Source: Gentiana macrophylla (Eukaryota; Streptophyta; Magnoliopsida; Gentianales; Gentianaceae). From it: DNA of 64,000 nucleotides. Position 1 is the stretch's first letter. The number at the start of each line of letters is the position of its first letter. Positions 33,201 to 43,312 of this stretch are shown in pieces. The notes under the pieces are model-generated. The model saw nothing but the letters and a program-made list of their open reading frames with translations. It ran no database searches and was not told the DNA's origin. Both the position numbers and the translations under genes were made by a program. The stretch spans positions 310,001 to 374,000 of the forward strand of contig JAOBSW010000463.1 of NCBI GenBank assembly GCA_026214975.1. The letters are read 5' to 3'.

Positions 33201-34150
33201 AGTAGGGCCAATGCATGAATTAGTGACCAGATCCACCCTATATGCAATATCGGGTCTTGTGTGAGAAAGGTATATGAGTTTGCCTACAAGCCTTTGATAT
33301 TGTTCTTTCCGACAAAGAATGTCACCATGCAAGAAGGTATGACCTGGTCTCTCTTGGAGATACAAAGCCAGTTTGCATCCCGGCATGCGGTTTCCTTCGA
33401 TGAAGTCCAGGACATACTTTGGGAGGCTCGAAATGCCATTGGTATTTCTAGCACTTCCATACCAAGAAAGTACTTGAGGTAGCCGGATCTTTAACTTGGA
33501 ACACCTTTGCCAAGAGAGTCTTCAAGTTACGGATCTCGATGAAGTCTTCCCAGAAAGGATGATATCATCACATATACAATTAGAATGGACCTCCTCCGGT
33601 TGGTTGTCTTGACAAACATGGTGTGATCAGAGTTGCATTGATGATATCAGTGACTTTTAACTTACAAGTAGTGAGTTTTCCAAACCAGGCTCTTGGGGAT
33701 TGCTTGGGCCATATGTAGATTTTACGAGTTTGCATACCTTGCCCTGAGTGTGGGGATTGACAAAACCAGGAGGTACATTCATATAGACTTCTCGGTGAGA
33801 TCACCATTGAGAAAAGCATTTTGATATCCAATTGGTGTAGAGGCCAGTCAGGTTGGATGGACAAGAGATCGAGAACCCTGGCGGTGTTGAGTTTTGCCAC
33901 TTTGTGCAAAAGTTTCCTTATAGTCAATACCATAAGTTTGAGTGAATCCCCTTGCTACTAACGGCTTTGTACTTGTCAATTGTACCATCGGCATTGTATT
34001 TGATAGTGAATAACCATCTGCCTAATCTTTCTTCTTGGTTTGCTGGGAAGAGTTGTGAGTCCCAAGTATGATTATCCGGAGCAGCATCTCAATTTGGCCA
34101 AGCAGCCCTTCCACTTATCTTTTGAAGGGCCTCACGAATATTTCTAGAGA
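33201..34150 (-). pseudogene. Copia Q reverse transcriptase
   Basis: Minus-strand pieces: RVLDLLSIQPDWPLHQLDIK (about 33820-33880), LYECTSWFCQSPHSG/IYIWPKQSPRAWF in alternating frames (about 33665-33790), and QYQRLVGKLIYLSHTRPDIA (about 33240-33310). The YVDD region near 33560 is degraded. Multiple indels. Confidence 0.75.
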
Positions 34151-35000
34151 TAGAGTGAGAGTCCGAGTCCCTGTGTAAACATGGCAAAGACAGAGACAAC
34201 AATCATCATAAGATAAATAAGTATGAATAGAATGATCGAAGTGCATGATCTTTTCTTTCTTTCCTTAGAGCAATAGACCGCTCATCAATGTCGATGAGCT
34301 GCTGAGGATCCGCAGATTTGTCGAGTGTCATGGGCTCGGATCGGCGAGGCTCTGAGTCGGGTTGGTTCTTTGGGGATCAGTGAGGCTCTTTGTGAGTGAT
34401 GGTATGTCTGGGTTCGATCTTGACGAGGATCGGATAGGTTCTTTGAGGTTAAGAGTTTCTTTGAGAAGGGGTTTAGGTCAATTTCTATCGAGTTTCCATC
34501 GGTGATTGCCTCGGTGGACTTGCTTGTAGTAGAGTCCTTTCAAAAAAATTTACATCCATAGAAGATTGTAAAATCTCTTTTCGAAGGAGAGTAGCACTTG
34601 TAACCTTTCTGCCCTTGCATATCCTAGGAAAATGCACTTGTGAGCTTTGGGATCAAGTTTGTACATGTTGGGCATGGATATAGACAAACACAATACAACC
34701 AAAGATTTTTGGAGGTAGCGGGAAATAAGATGGGGCAGTGTGTACAGTAGGGTTTTAATAGGAGTTTGAAGCTGTACCTCTTTGGAATGCATTGATTAAG
34801 TATGTGGAAGTCAATATGGCTTCACCTCACATATATTTTGGAACATTTGTGGTAAACATAATAGACCTAGCCATTTCAAATGGATGCTGTTCTTTCTCTC
34901 GAACCCCATTTTGTGAGGGGTTTCAACACTAACATGTGACCACTGTCAGACTGAGCAAGGTTTATGAGTCCCAATCAACGCCTTTGAGGAATGATCACGG
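34151..35000 (-). pseudogene. Copia Q integrase C-terminus and INT-RT spacer
   Basis: 34550-34792 (minus) reads the post-core region: LPHLISRYLQKSLVVLCL and KLDPKAHKCIFLGYA, the conserved KCIFLGY motif of copia integrases. The core itself is degraded toward 35000. The Ser-rich spacer to RT occupies about 34160-34545. Confidence 0.65.
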
Positions 35001-35400
35001 AATGTGCACTGATTCTCATTAAAAACAACAGGTTCAAATCTTTAGTAAGTTTCTTTGTGAGATGTGAGATTGCAATCTAATTTTGGAACAAATAGGACAT
35101 TCATGAGGCATATCATAAGTCTTGACCACCAAAACACACACACTAGAGATAGATCCATCGCCAGTCTTAATATTATGAATTTGGGGACATGGCTTAAGTT
35201 GAGTAATGAGTATTACTACCATATGGGATGAGGCCCAGAGTCAACAATGTTTCATTACTAATAGATGGGTAGATCTTGGCATGAGAGGCTATGTCAAGAG
35301 TGACTACCTCTTTTGTTGAGTTGCTTGGGCATTCAACTGTTGTCATCTTCTTCCTCACTTATGTACCGCCTCGACTTTCCTTCTGGAAGAGTCTTGGAAT
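35001..35400 (-). pseudogene. Copia Q protease and pre-integrase region, degraded
   Basis: Minus-strand 35034-35222 includes KTYDMPHECPICSKIRLQSH and the neighbouring segment at 35240-35330 lies where the protease should be. No clear D-S/T-G is readable. Assigned mainly by position between gag and integrase. Confidence 0.45.
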
Positions 35401-35667
35401 AGGCTTGCCATGTAGCTCCAGAGTGTCCTTGGTGTGATTAGTGCGTTCGCGGTGGTCGCGAAGCAGCTTAGTTTGAGCCCCGTGAGCCTCAAGTGGCCCA
35501 GCAGGTGGAATTTCAAATAGGGTTCTGCTTTCCCCTCATGTTTGACCTCGAAAACATGGATTTGAGATTTGGAAGAGGTTTAGTAGCAAGAATACCTCGA
35601 CATGAGTAGGATTCGATCCAGTGCAAGGAATTTGAATACTCTCTTTTTCGATAATGTCTTTTTGCGA
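35401..35667 (-). pseudogene. Copia Q gag, C-terminal part with decayed zinc knuckle
   Basis: Minus strand: EKERVFKFLAGSNPTHVEV-like text in one frame, continuing GILATKPLPNLKSMFS in another (35540-35660), then a zinc-knuckle remnant at about 35400-35465 in which NHTKDT and LHGKP survive but Cys codons are lost. It continues the gag piece at 40447-40635; element D lies between. Confidence 0.7.
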
Positions 35668-36691
35668 TGATGAAACCAACTTTATTGTACACATTCTGTA
35701 TGGTTTCCCATGGTATCAATTTCTAGCATATTTGGGTGAGTTTTGACCCCGTTTGAGTGATTAGTGAGGTTTTCATTGCAGCTTTGGCGATGAACTCGCC
35801 TGATTTGACCCGTGTTCCACGGGATTATGTGTTTTCTTGGTGTTTCCCTATCTATGCAGAAATTGATGATTCGGGAGCTCGGAAGGCAAGGAAGCTAGGT
35901 TCCGAGGCAAGGAATGGAGGCTAAGTGGGAGAAAAGTGGATGTTTGAAAGAGGCACTTTTGATCGGATAACCTGTTAGGTGCTCAACATTTGTCTCTACG
36001 TTCAATTCGGAGCTCCACACAAGAAGTTATTAAAGATTTACTGAAGGAAAGTTTGAACAGCTGGTCGGCCCATTTAGGTGTCGGCCCACTTAGGTCAAGC
36101 TGCGAATTTCTGCCTATAAAAGGGCTCTAAACACAATACAACGGGCAATTCCGACATATTTTGCCGTGAAGCAGAGTTTGAGGATTGAGCTTAGGGTAAG
36201 CCAACCCAGCCCGCTTCAAGCGGCAGACTGACATCTAAATAGTCGGATTAAAAGCTCGCCTACGATCCTACTTTTCATATTTTTTAGATTAGTGTATATA
36301 GAGTAGAATTTGACATTCGATCGGAACTTGGGATCGTGGTAGCAAATAAAGATGGAACCGGTCATTGTGAGTTTTCGATTACAATTTGTTTTCTCTCTCA
36401 ATATTGTTTTGATTATGTAGATGATTGATTTGATGAAATCTGCTCTAGATAAAAGTTCTTGATTTTGATCCTGTTTATGCCGTGATTAATAATAGTTTCG
36501 ATCGATTGTCTTATTCTTGAGACTTTAACACAATGTTTTTATTGACTCAATCTCCTCCGTGGGATCGACCTCGGACTCAACGCTTTTCTACCTCGATTGA
36601 CCCGGTCCTTTGCCGGTTAGAAAGTAGTTTTGCCCGAAAGTTTATAAATTTTATTTGATCGAGCCGGGATGTTTGAAAATCTCTCTTATCA
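35668..36691 (+). repeat. 5' LTR of element D
   Basis: Parallel to 39074-40446, but with roughly 350 bp missing, mainly the part corresponding to 39400-39660 that holds the ATCCGT/ACGGAT motif cluster. TATA box CTATAAAAGG at 36113-36122. U5 box GTGGGATCGACC at 36559-36570. Confidence 0.85.
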
Positions 36692-36694
36692 AAT

Positions 36695-36714
36695 TGGCGC
36701 CGTGCCGAGATTGT
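36695..36714 (+). promoter_or_regulatory. Degenerate tRNA-Asp primer site of element D
   Basis: TGGCGCCGTGCCGAGATTGT, three bases after the LTR. It resembles the tRNA-Asp complement TGGCGCCGTTGCCGGGG with a lost T and a GG-to-A change, so priming may be poor. Confidence 0.75.
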
Positions 36715-36779
36715 TTGTCGAAAAAAAAAAAAAATTTCTTGTGTTTTGGTCATGGACGAAAAATTAGAAAAAAGAACTC

Positions 36780-37254
36780 AAAAATATGAAAACCTTGTGT
36801 TTTACTTAAATTCGATAGAAAATGCTATGCGATGCCGGAGTTATGTGATCTAAACTTGGTTTGAATACAACTTTAGGTACTTAGCTTCCCGGGAGGTTGA
36901 TATCAATATAAGTCCGCTAGAAGCGTGGCTTAGGGCCTTCGGATACCATAGTTGTTTCTTGAGGGTTTAAGATATCGTGTGTGTGTTGTTTAAAAAAAAA
37001 AAAAAAAATAGAAAAGAAAAAAATAAACAAATTTGAAAACATTTTGTCTTACTTAAACTTCGATAGAGGCTATGGGATGCACGAGTCATATGATCCTAAA
37101 CTCGGTTTGATGTGAGATTTTGTACTTAACTTGACCGATTATCGGTTGTTACGAGTTGATATCATATGCTCCAGCTAGAAGCGAGGCTTAGGGTCTTCGA
37201 CAACCATAGTTTTTCCTTGAAAGTTAAGATACCCAAGGTTTTTGTGTTTGTTTG

Positions 37255-37292
<38 letters not shown>
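36780..37292 (+). repeat. 250-bp tandem duplication, each unit ending in a poly(A) run
   Basis: Unit 1 (about 36785-37006) and unit 2 (about 37030-37292) align: TTACTTAAA-TTCGATAGA, GATGCNNGAGT-ATGTGATC, CTAGAAGCGNGGCTTAGGG, CNACCATAGTT. Each ends GTTTRAAAAAA with A-runs of 17 and about 36 bases. Two further A-runs follow (37358-37376, 37430-37451). Confidence 0.75.
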
Positions 37293-37293
<1 letters not shown>

Positions 37294-37452
37294 CACCACG
37301 TTGGCTGGGACAAAATTCAATTGATGTGATCACATCATGTAAATGGTGGTTCTCATTCAAAAAAAAAAAAAAAAAAAAGAAAAAAAAATTAATAAAGAAA
37401 AGAAAAAAGGCATTCTAGAGCTGCAGTGTAAAAAAAAAAAAAAAAAAAAAAG

Positions 37453-39060
37453 TTTTGGAATAATTGAGCTTAGAAGTGTCCGAAAGGAACTCGAGATGAA
37501 TATGGTGAAAATGTATCTTTATGTGTTTTTATCGAGTTTTCGACGCGTGATAGTGTCTCTAATTTATATCCCCGAATCTATTTGCATGTTTTGGCACGTG
37601 GACCATGTTCCGTGCATATTTTCCTTTGTTTACTGTTATGCTCCTTTTGAGGATTTGGGATGAGTTGTGAGGAGACTATCAGGATTCGATTGCGGCGCTT
37701 TTAAGACCCCACTAAGCTAAGTCTTTCCTTCTTTTAGTTTACACGAGGACGGTGTTTCACTAAAGTGGGGGTGGGACGACTTAGCTTAGCTTGTTTTAAT
37801 TTGGTTTATTACCGGGATATGCCGTTATGTGATATGAACTTGGTCTTTACGCGTTTCGAGTCAATTTTAGGCATTTTCAAAATTTCCAAGGTTTTAACGC
37901 CTCGATATATGCATGCTTTTCACAATTGATTTAGTAAGCGATTTGTTAGCCTTGTGAATGTAACACAGTGAGTCCACCCTTTTCACGATTAGGAACACTT
38001 TTAATACACGTTTGTACAGCGTTTGTACCTAGTGCGATTGCTTTACACACTTGTACCCCTAGTTTTGGCGAAATAGAAAAGGTTTCACCTTGGTAGGTTT
38101 GGGATGACGGGGAAGGCGGTTCTTTAGGCGACCAGAGCTAAAAAGCCAACATCCCAACATTATCCTCTAAACCCCTCTAAGCCTTGATAGAGCAGTCGAC
38201 CACCGCCCGCCAATTTAAGCCGTTTGGTTACTTAGCCTATAATTCCTAGCCATGAGCCGATAAATTGGTCACGTTTCTTTTGACTACCTACAGGTGGACT
38301 TAGTTGTTCCTTAGACACACTTGCCAAGGCAAGTGTGGGGTGGAAGAGAGAGTGCGTGAAATGCTACGAGGAGGAATTGTGAGCTAACACTTAGAAGGAG
38401 AAGCTCGAGGAAATCTGTATCGACCTTCGGTTCAAGAAAATGAGAAAGTATGGAAAGAAAGTTTGTTTGAAAAAAATGAATGAAAAAAATGTGAAATGAA
38501 AGAAAAGAAAAAGAAAGAGAATGTGAAAGTTGAATAAGAGATTGAATAAGAGTTGAACCGAAGAAAGCCGGGAAAGGGATGTGCTTACTAGCCTATTATG
38601 ATGTTAAGGTTGGACTTTGAGTCTACATGATATTCGAAGGAGTTTGGTAGTGTTTTTATGATCAAGTTGAGGAGTACACATGGTTGATTAGGTTTCACTC
38701 GTACTTTCTTTTCTCGGTCCCAAATTATCCTTGATAACCCCGTCCGAGCTTAAACATTACAACCCTAAAGTCCTACTGACCGGATCTCTGGCCTTGGTGA
38801 ACCTCGATTAGTGGAGACTACAGGAAGGGCGGGGATGTGTCTGATCGTTAAATCCGGTATTCAAGCCGGTAACGTATTGAGTATAAGTCGCCGTCATTCA
38901 CTCACGCACTCACTCTGTTTAGTGACATTGTGGAGTCGAGGGTATTACATTCATTTGTCTAACTCCTTTTACTTTGATATTTTGAAAGCATGCATGTACC
39001 GTAAAGTTGATTCTTTGGTTCTTTTGATCACTTTGATTTACTCGAGGGCGAGTAAAGGCT
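37453..39060 (+). other. Element D interior, non-coding
   Basis: No recognisable domain. It contains two internal polypurine-like tracts, TAAAGTGGGGGTGGG (37761-37775) and CAAGTGTGGGGTGGAA (38330-38345), like the true one at 39061-39073. A purine-rich AAAGAAAAGAAAAAG region lies at 38460-38530. Confidence 0.6.
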
Positions 39061-39073
39061 AAGTGTGGGGTGG
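39061..39073 (+). promoter_or_regulatory. Polypurine tract of element D
   Basis: AAGTGTGGGGTGG directly upstream of the TGATGGG start of the 3' LTR. Confidence 0.8.
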
Positions 39074-40446
39074 TGATGGGAACCAACTTTGTGTACATTT
39101 ACGTATGGTTTAACCCATAATTATCACATTTCTAGCATATTTGGGTGAGTTTTGACCCCGTTTGAGTGATTAGTGAGGTTTTCATTGCGCGGAGTTCTCA
39201 TCGATTTTTCGTAAACTCGGCTGTTTTTACACTTTTACTGTCATTTCAGGACCCGTGTTCCACGGGATTATGTGTTTTCTTGGTGTTTCCCTATCTATGC
39301 AGGAAATTGATGATTCGGGAGCTCGGAAGGCAGGATTTATGAGCTAGGACATGTGCGAGGCAAGGAATGGAGGCTAAGTGGGAGAAAAGTGGATGTTTGA
39401 AGACCAAGGCACTCATCCGTCACGGATAAAGGAGTTATCGTCACGGATAACCCATGACAGATGCTCAATATTCGGAGAAATAGCCGTATGGATAAAAGCT
39501 TCATCCGTGCACGGATAATCGCAGATCAAGACCAATCCGTACGGATGATAGAGCCGGATCTGTAGATTCAGTTTTCATTTGACCAGTCCATTGATTTGCA
39601 TTTTGACCTATCCTGGGAGCATTTCTGGCTTCGTGGTCTTCATGAAAATTGTAGAGAATTCAAGAGCTTTCCAACGCATCTTGAATCGTTCAATTCGGAG
39701 CTCCACACAAGAAGTTATTAAAGATTTACTGAAGGCGAGTCAGACGAGCCGAGCTGGTCGGCCCATTTAGGTCAAGGTCAGCCCACTTAGGTCAAGCTGC
39801 GAATTTCTGCCTATAAAAGGGGCTCTAAACACAATACAACGGCAATTCCGACATATTTTGCCAGAGCGAGTTTGAGGGCGGCTTAGGTGCTCAAGCCAAC
39901 CCGCTTAGTAATTTATTATGTGATTGACATCTAAATAGTCGGATTAAAGCTACTGGCCTCGTCTACCTTTCATATTTTTAGATTAGTGTATATAGAGTAG
40001 AATTTGACATTCGATCGGAAGAATTCGTGCTTGGGATCGTGGTAGCAAATAAATATGGAACTTTTGTTGATTTGGGATTAATTTATTCTTCTGCGGTACA
40101 TCATTGTGAGTTTCCCGATTACAATTTGTTTCTCTCAATATTGTTTTGATTATGTAGATGATTGATTTGATGAAATCTGCTCTAGATAAAAGTTCTTGAT
40201 TTTGATCCTGTTTATACCGTAGATTAATAATAGTTTCGATCGATTGTCTTATTCTTTGCTCTCGCCCTCGACTTTAACACAATGTTTTATTCGACTCAAT
40301 CTCTCTCGTGGGATCGACCTCGGACTCTGAGCGCACTACCTACGATTGACCCGGTCCACTGTCGGTTAGAGAGTGAGTTTTGCCGAAGGTCTCGAGTTTA
40401 TAAATTTTATTTGATCGAGCGGGATGTTTGAAAATCTCTCTTATCA
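39074..40446 (+). repeat. 3' LTR of element D
   Basis: TGATGGGAACC to TCTTATCA. A cluster of palindromic motifs lies at 39415-39548 (ATCCGTCACGGATAA, ATCCGTGCACGGATAA, ATCCGTACGGATGA). TATA box at 39811-39820. U5 box GTGGGATCGACC at 40308-40319. Confidence 0.85.
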
Positions 40447-40635
40447 TGCAAAGCATCTTTAACATCATTCAGGTGAGTTTCAAACATATCTAGGTGTTGC
40501 CATGCCTTAGATAGTTGATTAAAGTATTGAGATTCTGAGACATATCCCTTATCTGCAATTTTGAATCTGAGCTTGAGTTCATAGACTTGGATGTATTGTC
40601 CTTTTTTGAGTAAAGGTCTCGGCATGGCTCGCTAT
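40447..40635 (-). pseudogene. Copia Q gag, middle part
   Basis: The minus strand reads QYIQVYELKLRFKIADKGYV, SESQYFNQLSKAWQHLDMF: the UBN2-type copia Gag in which YELR, a YF-x-L and WQ-LD are usual. The upstream part of gag, the leader and the 5' LTR are absent; at about 40627 the sequence joins a B-derived repeat. Confidence 0.8.
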
Positions 40636-41600
40636 GGGTACTTCATGGCCTTAAACACATTAAATGTCACTTTCTCATCATTAACCCTAAGAATTAGCTC
40701 TCATTTTTGCACATCTATAAGGGTCCTACCCGTGGCAAGGAATGGCCTACCTAGGATTAAAGGCATCTCATAGTCCTCCTCCATATCCAAAATCACGAAG
40801 TCAACAGGAAAACAAACTTATCTACCTTAACGAGGACATCTTCAACTACCCCTATCGGTCTCTTCACGTAAACGATCGGCTAGGTGAATAGTGATCGAAG
40901 TTTCCTTAAGTTCCCCTATCCCTAATCTACGGAATATCGAATAAGGCATGAGATTAATACTAGCACCGAGGTCGCATAGGACTTTCTTAAAACACACGTC
41001 ACCTATGATGCACGGGATCATGAAACTTCCGGATCCTTTAGCCGGTGGTAACTTGTCGCAAGATAGCAAGATACGAACACTCCTCATTCAAACAAATAGT
41101 CTCAAAATCCAATAAACGACGCTTATTTGACACAATATATTTCAAGAACTTTCCGTAATTAGGCATGTGTGCAATTGCTTCAACTAATGGAATATTAACT
41201 TGCAACTTTGAAACATGTCAATAAACTTTTAAATTGCTTATTTTGCACATTAGGACTACGTTTAGATGGATACGGAAGAGAATTAAAATCAGTAATAATT
41301 TGGATCGGAAGACTTACCGAGGCCTTGGCGCACACTGAGCGTGTCACGATGTTTCGGGACATCTGGCTCGCTCGCGAACGAGAGCTATGCTCGGTTCGGC
41401 GTCTGGTTAGACTGTTCTCGAAAGCGCCCGATTCTCGCTTGCTTATCTGTGTAATCCGGTCCTCAAGCGCAACTTCTCGAGCTTTTTCCTTCGATTTTTA
41501 GCATCCTCTACCCCAACAACTTTTCCACTTCTAGTAGTTATGGCATTTACGTCCCGAGGGTTCCTTTCGGTGTGTTGCTAGGCAACCCTCCTGGGGTCTA
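40628..41600 (-). pseudogene. Element B protease and linkers
   Basis: The minus strand holds the aspartic protease (40842-41087): GSGSFMIPCIIGDVCFKKV, CDLGASINLMPYSIFRRLG, TSITIHLADRL. DLGA is the active-site form of this lineage. Downstream is the linker [17 protein letters not shown] and VTFNVFKAMKYP (40640-40790), where the frame meets the insertion of Q. Upstream, 41290-41480 (between gag and protease) contains a CTCGGTTCGGCGTC motif (41390-41403) otherwise found in the B LTR. Frameshifts present. Confidence 0.82.
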
Positions 41601-43015
41601 CTAGTCAATTGCTCCATAATCGCCCAACTTGAGACGCAGCGCTTTCATTTGTGCTTCATGGCTTGCAAGAGTAGTATCGGTGCTCGATCGATATTGATTG
41701 AAAGACTTAGCCATCTCATCCATCGTCTTCGTAAGCTTCCCAAAGTTATCCTCAACCGTTGTACTCAAACGCTCAATAGCATGCTCCCATGAGTTTCTTG
41801 CATGTGGTGGCACATAAGATCCTGATTTATTGCCCTTTGGATATTCGCCACCGCTTTGATCACTATACCGGAATCCGGGGGCATCATGTGACCCGGGAAA
41901 ATACTTGGGGTATTGACCTCCTTGTCCCATGTAGTTTACCTCTTCCGTAGTTTCCACTTAGGCCACATCCTTTTTCTCACTAGCCACCCCTTTCTCGAAA
42001 CGATCCATACGAGCACTAACCAATGTAACCTGCGTCGAGATGTTGGACAATTGTTGAAGGATTTCTTGAGAAACATCAGAATCAAAAACCCCAGCTACCT
42101 TCTTAACCGAAGCTTTACCATTCCACTGACTATTCATCGCGATCTTTTCCACTTTTTCCCATGCTTTATCCGGTGATTGATCCATAAAAGCCCCACCACT
42201 TGATGCATCCAACCTAATCTGGTCTGTTTCTTCAATAGCATTATAATATGTGTGCATCAAGAGCCAAAGGGCTATATCATGATGTGGACATTTCCGGAGT
42301 GCTTCCTTGAACCTTTCCCATGAGTCGGCCAGAGATTCACCAGGTAGTATCTTGAACTGTAGAATTTCTGTTCGTAACTTATTCGTCTTGCTTGGTGGGA
42401 AATATCGATTCATGAACACCCGCAATAACTCATCCCAAGTCGTGATCGACTCAGGAGCCAACGAAAGTAACCATTGTTTTGCTTTTTCCCTCAAAGTGAA
42501 GGGGAAAAGTGTCAACCGGATGTTTCCTTCTGGTATGTTAGGTGGCCTGACGGTATTAGCAACTTCTAAGAAATTCCGAACATGGGTACTTGGATCTTCG
42601 GTTGGTGAACCGGTAAAACTAGCATAATTCTGCACCATCTGAATTACATTAGGCTTAGGGTGGTAAGCTTCAGCAGGATTTGTCGGTGGTTTGATTGCTG
42701 GGACAAACTGTTCAATGGATGGAGTAGCATAGTCAAACAACGTCTTTTCATGAGCTTCAACAACTCCCCCATCACCATTAGCATTATTTCATTTTGTTGC
42801 AAAGCCATCTCCTCTTGATTTCAATCAAATCGGAATCTCTTCTTTGATTCTTCCTTACCTTGAAGACCGGCTTCACTTAAGTCAACCTCTAAACTTTTAC
42901 CCGAAGATGTCAAAGCCTTTTTTCCGCAATGCGTTATTGGCCCTACAAGTTGCTTCGATTTGAGAATCTAAAGGAAACAGATTCAGTTTTAGAGCTTGAG
43001 TCATGCTTCGCAACA
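41601..43015 (-). pseudogene. Element B gag
   Basis: The longest Athila-type Gag frame here: 41958-42740 (minus) contains TPSIEQFVPAIKPPTNPAEA, NVIQMVQNYASFTG, LFPFTLREKAKQWLLSLAPE, VFMNRYFPPSKTNKLRTEIL and GESLADSWERFKEALRKCPH, the retrotransposon Gag core. A single stop at 41958-41960 separates it from 41601-41957 (EEVNYMGQGGQ; SWEHAIERLSTTVEDNFGKL), the C-terminal coiled part. The N-terminus upstream (43015 to 42741) has frameshifts. Gag forms the particle; apart from that stop and the N-terminal indels this one is well preserved. Confidence 0.88.
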
Positions 43016-43070
43016 CGAAACAACAAAAACACGTCAGAGGCAAGGTTGGCTCATCGAACCGAAGACAATT

Positions 43071-43084
43071 CTCGGTTCGGCGTC
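43071..43084. repeat. B-family motif in the leader
   Basis: CTCGGTTCGGCGTC, the same 14-mer that repeats upstream of the LTR TATA box (44558-44571, 44657-44670), here in the leader between primer site and gag. Confidence 0.7.
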
Positions 43085-43287
43085 CCATAAAACACGAAAA
43101 TCAGCAACACAGACTCTGTCTCAACCTGGGTGATCACGGATGCAAAAGCAGACTCTCCTCCAAACTCCAAGAAAATTCAAAAATAATCTAATCCAAAAAC
43201 AAAAATCAAGAAAACAAAAATAGAATTGAGATAGTAGAAAAGACTATAACCCGAACTTCAAAACTAAGTCTACGTTACCGAAACTAG

Positions 43288-43306
43288 TTCCCCGGCAACG
43301 GCGCCA
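43288..43306 (-). promoter_or_regulatory. tRNA-Asp primer-binding site of element B
   Basis: The minus strand reads TGGCGCCGTTGCCGGGGAA, a full match to the complement of the tRNA-Asp 3' end, six bases from the 5' LTR. Confidence 0.93.
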
Positions 43307-43312
43307 AAAACT

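Larger units (their letters stand above)
35668..40446 (+). mobile_element. Non-autonomous LTR retrotransposon D, 4.8 kb
   Basis: Plus strand. LTRs 35668-36691 (1024 bp) and 39074-40446 (1373 bp), ends TGATG...TTATCA, target duplication TGCGA (35663-35667) versus TGCAA (40447-40451), one mismatch. The primer site follows the 5' LTR and a polypurine tract precedes the 3' LTR. The 2.4-kb interior has no recognisable gag or pol, only sequence of the type found 3' of pol in Athila-like elements. It would need proteins in trans. It is inserted in the gag of copia Q, the innermost layer of the nest. Confidence 0.88.
32236..40635 (-). mobile_element. Ty1/copia element Q, degenerate, lacking its 5' LTR
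   Basis: Minus-strand order gag (40635-40447 and 35667-35400), protease, integrase, RT, RNase H, 3' LTR (32236-32614). Element D splits gag. At the left, CATTA (32231-32235) would be the target duplication; at the right the 5' LTR and primer site are missing and the sequence joins a repeat of B sequence. Many stops and frameshifts. Confidence 0.82.
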
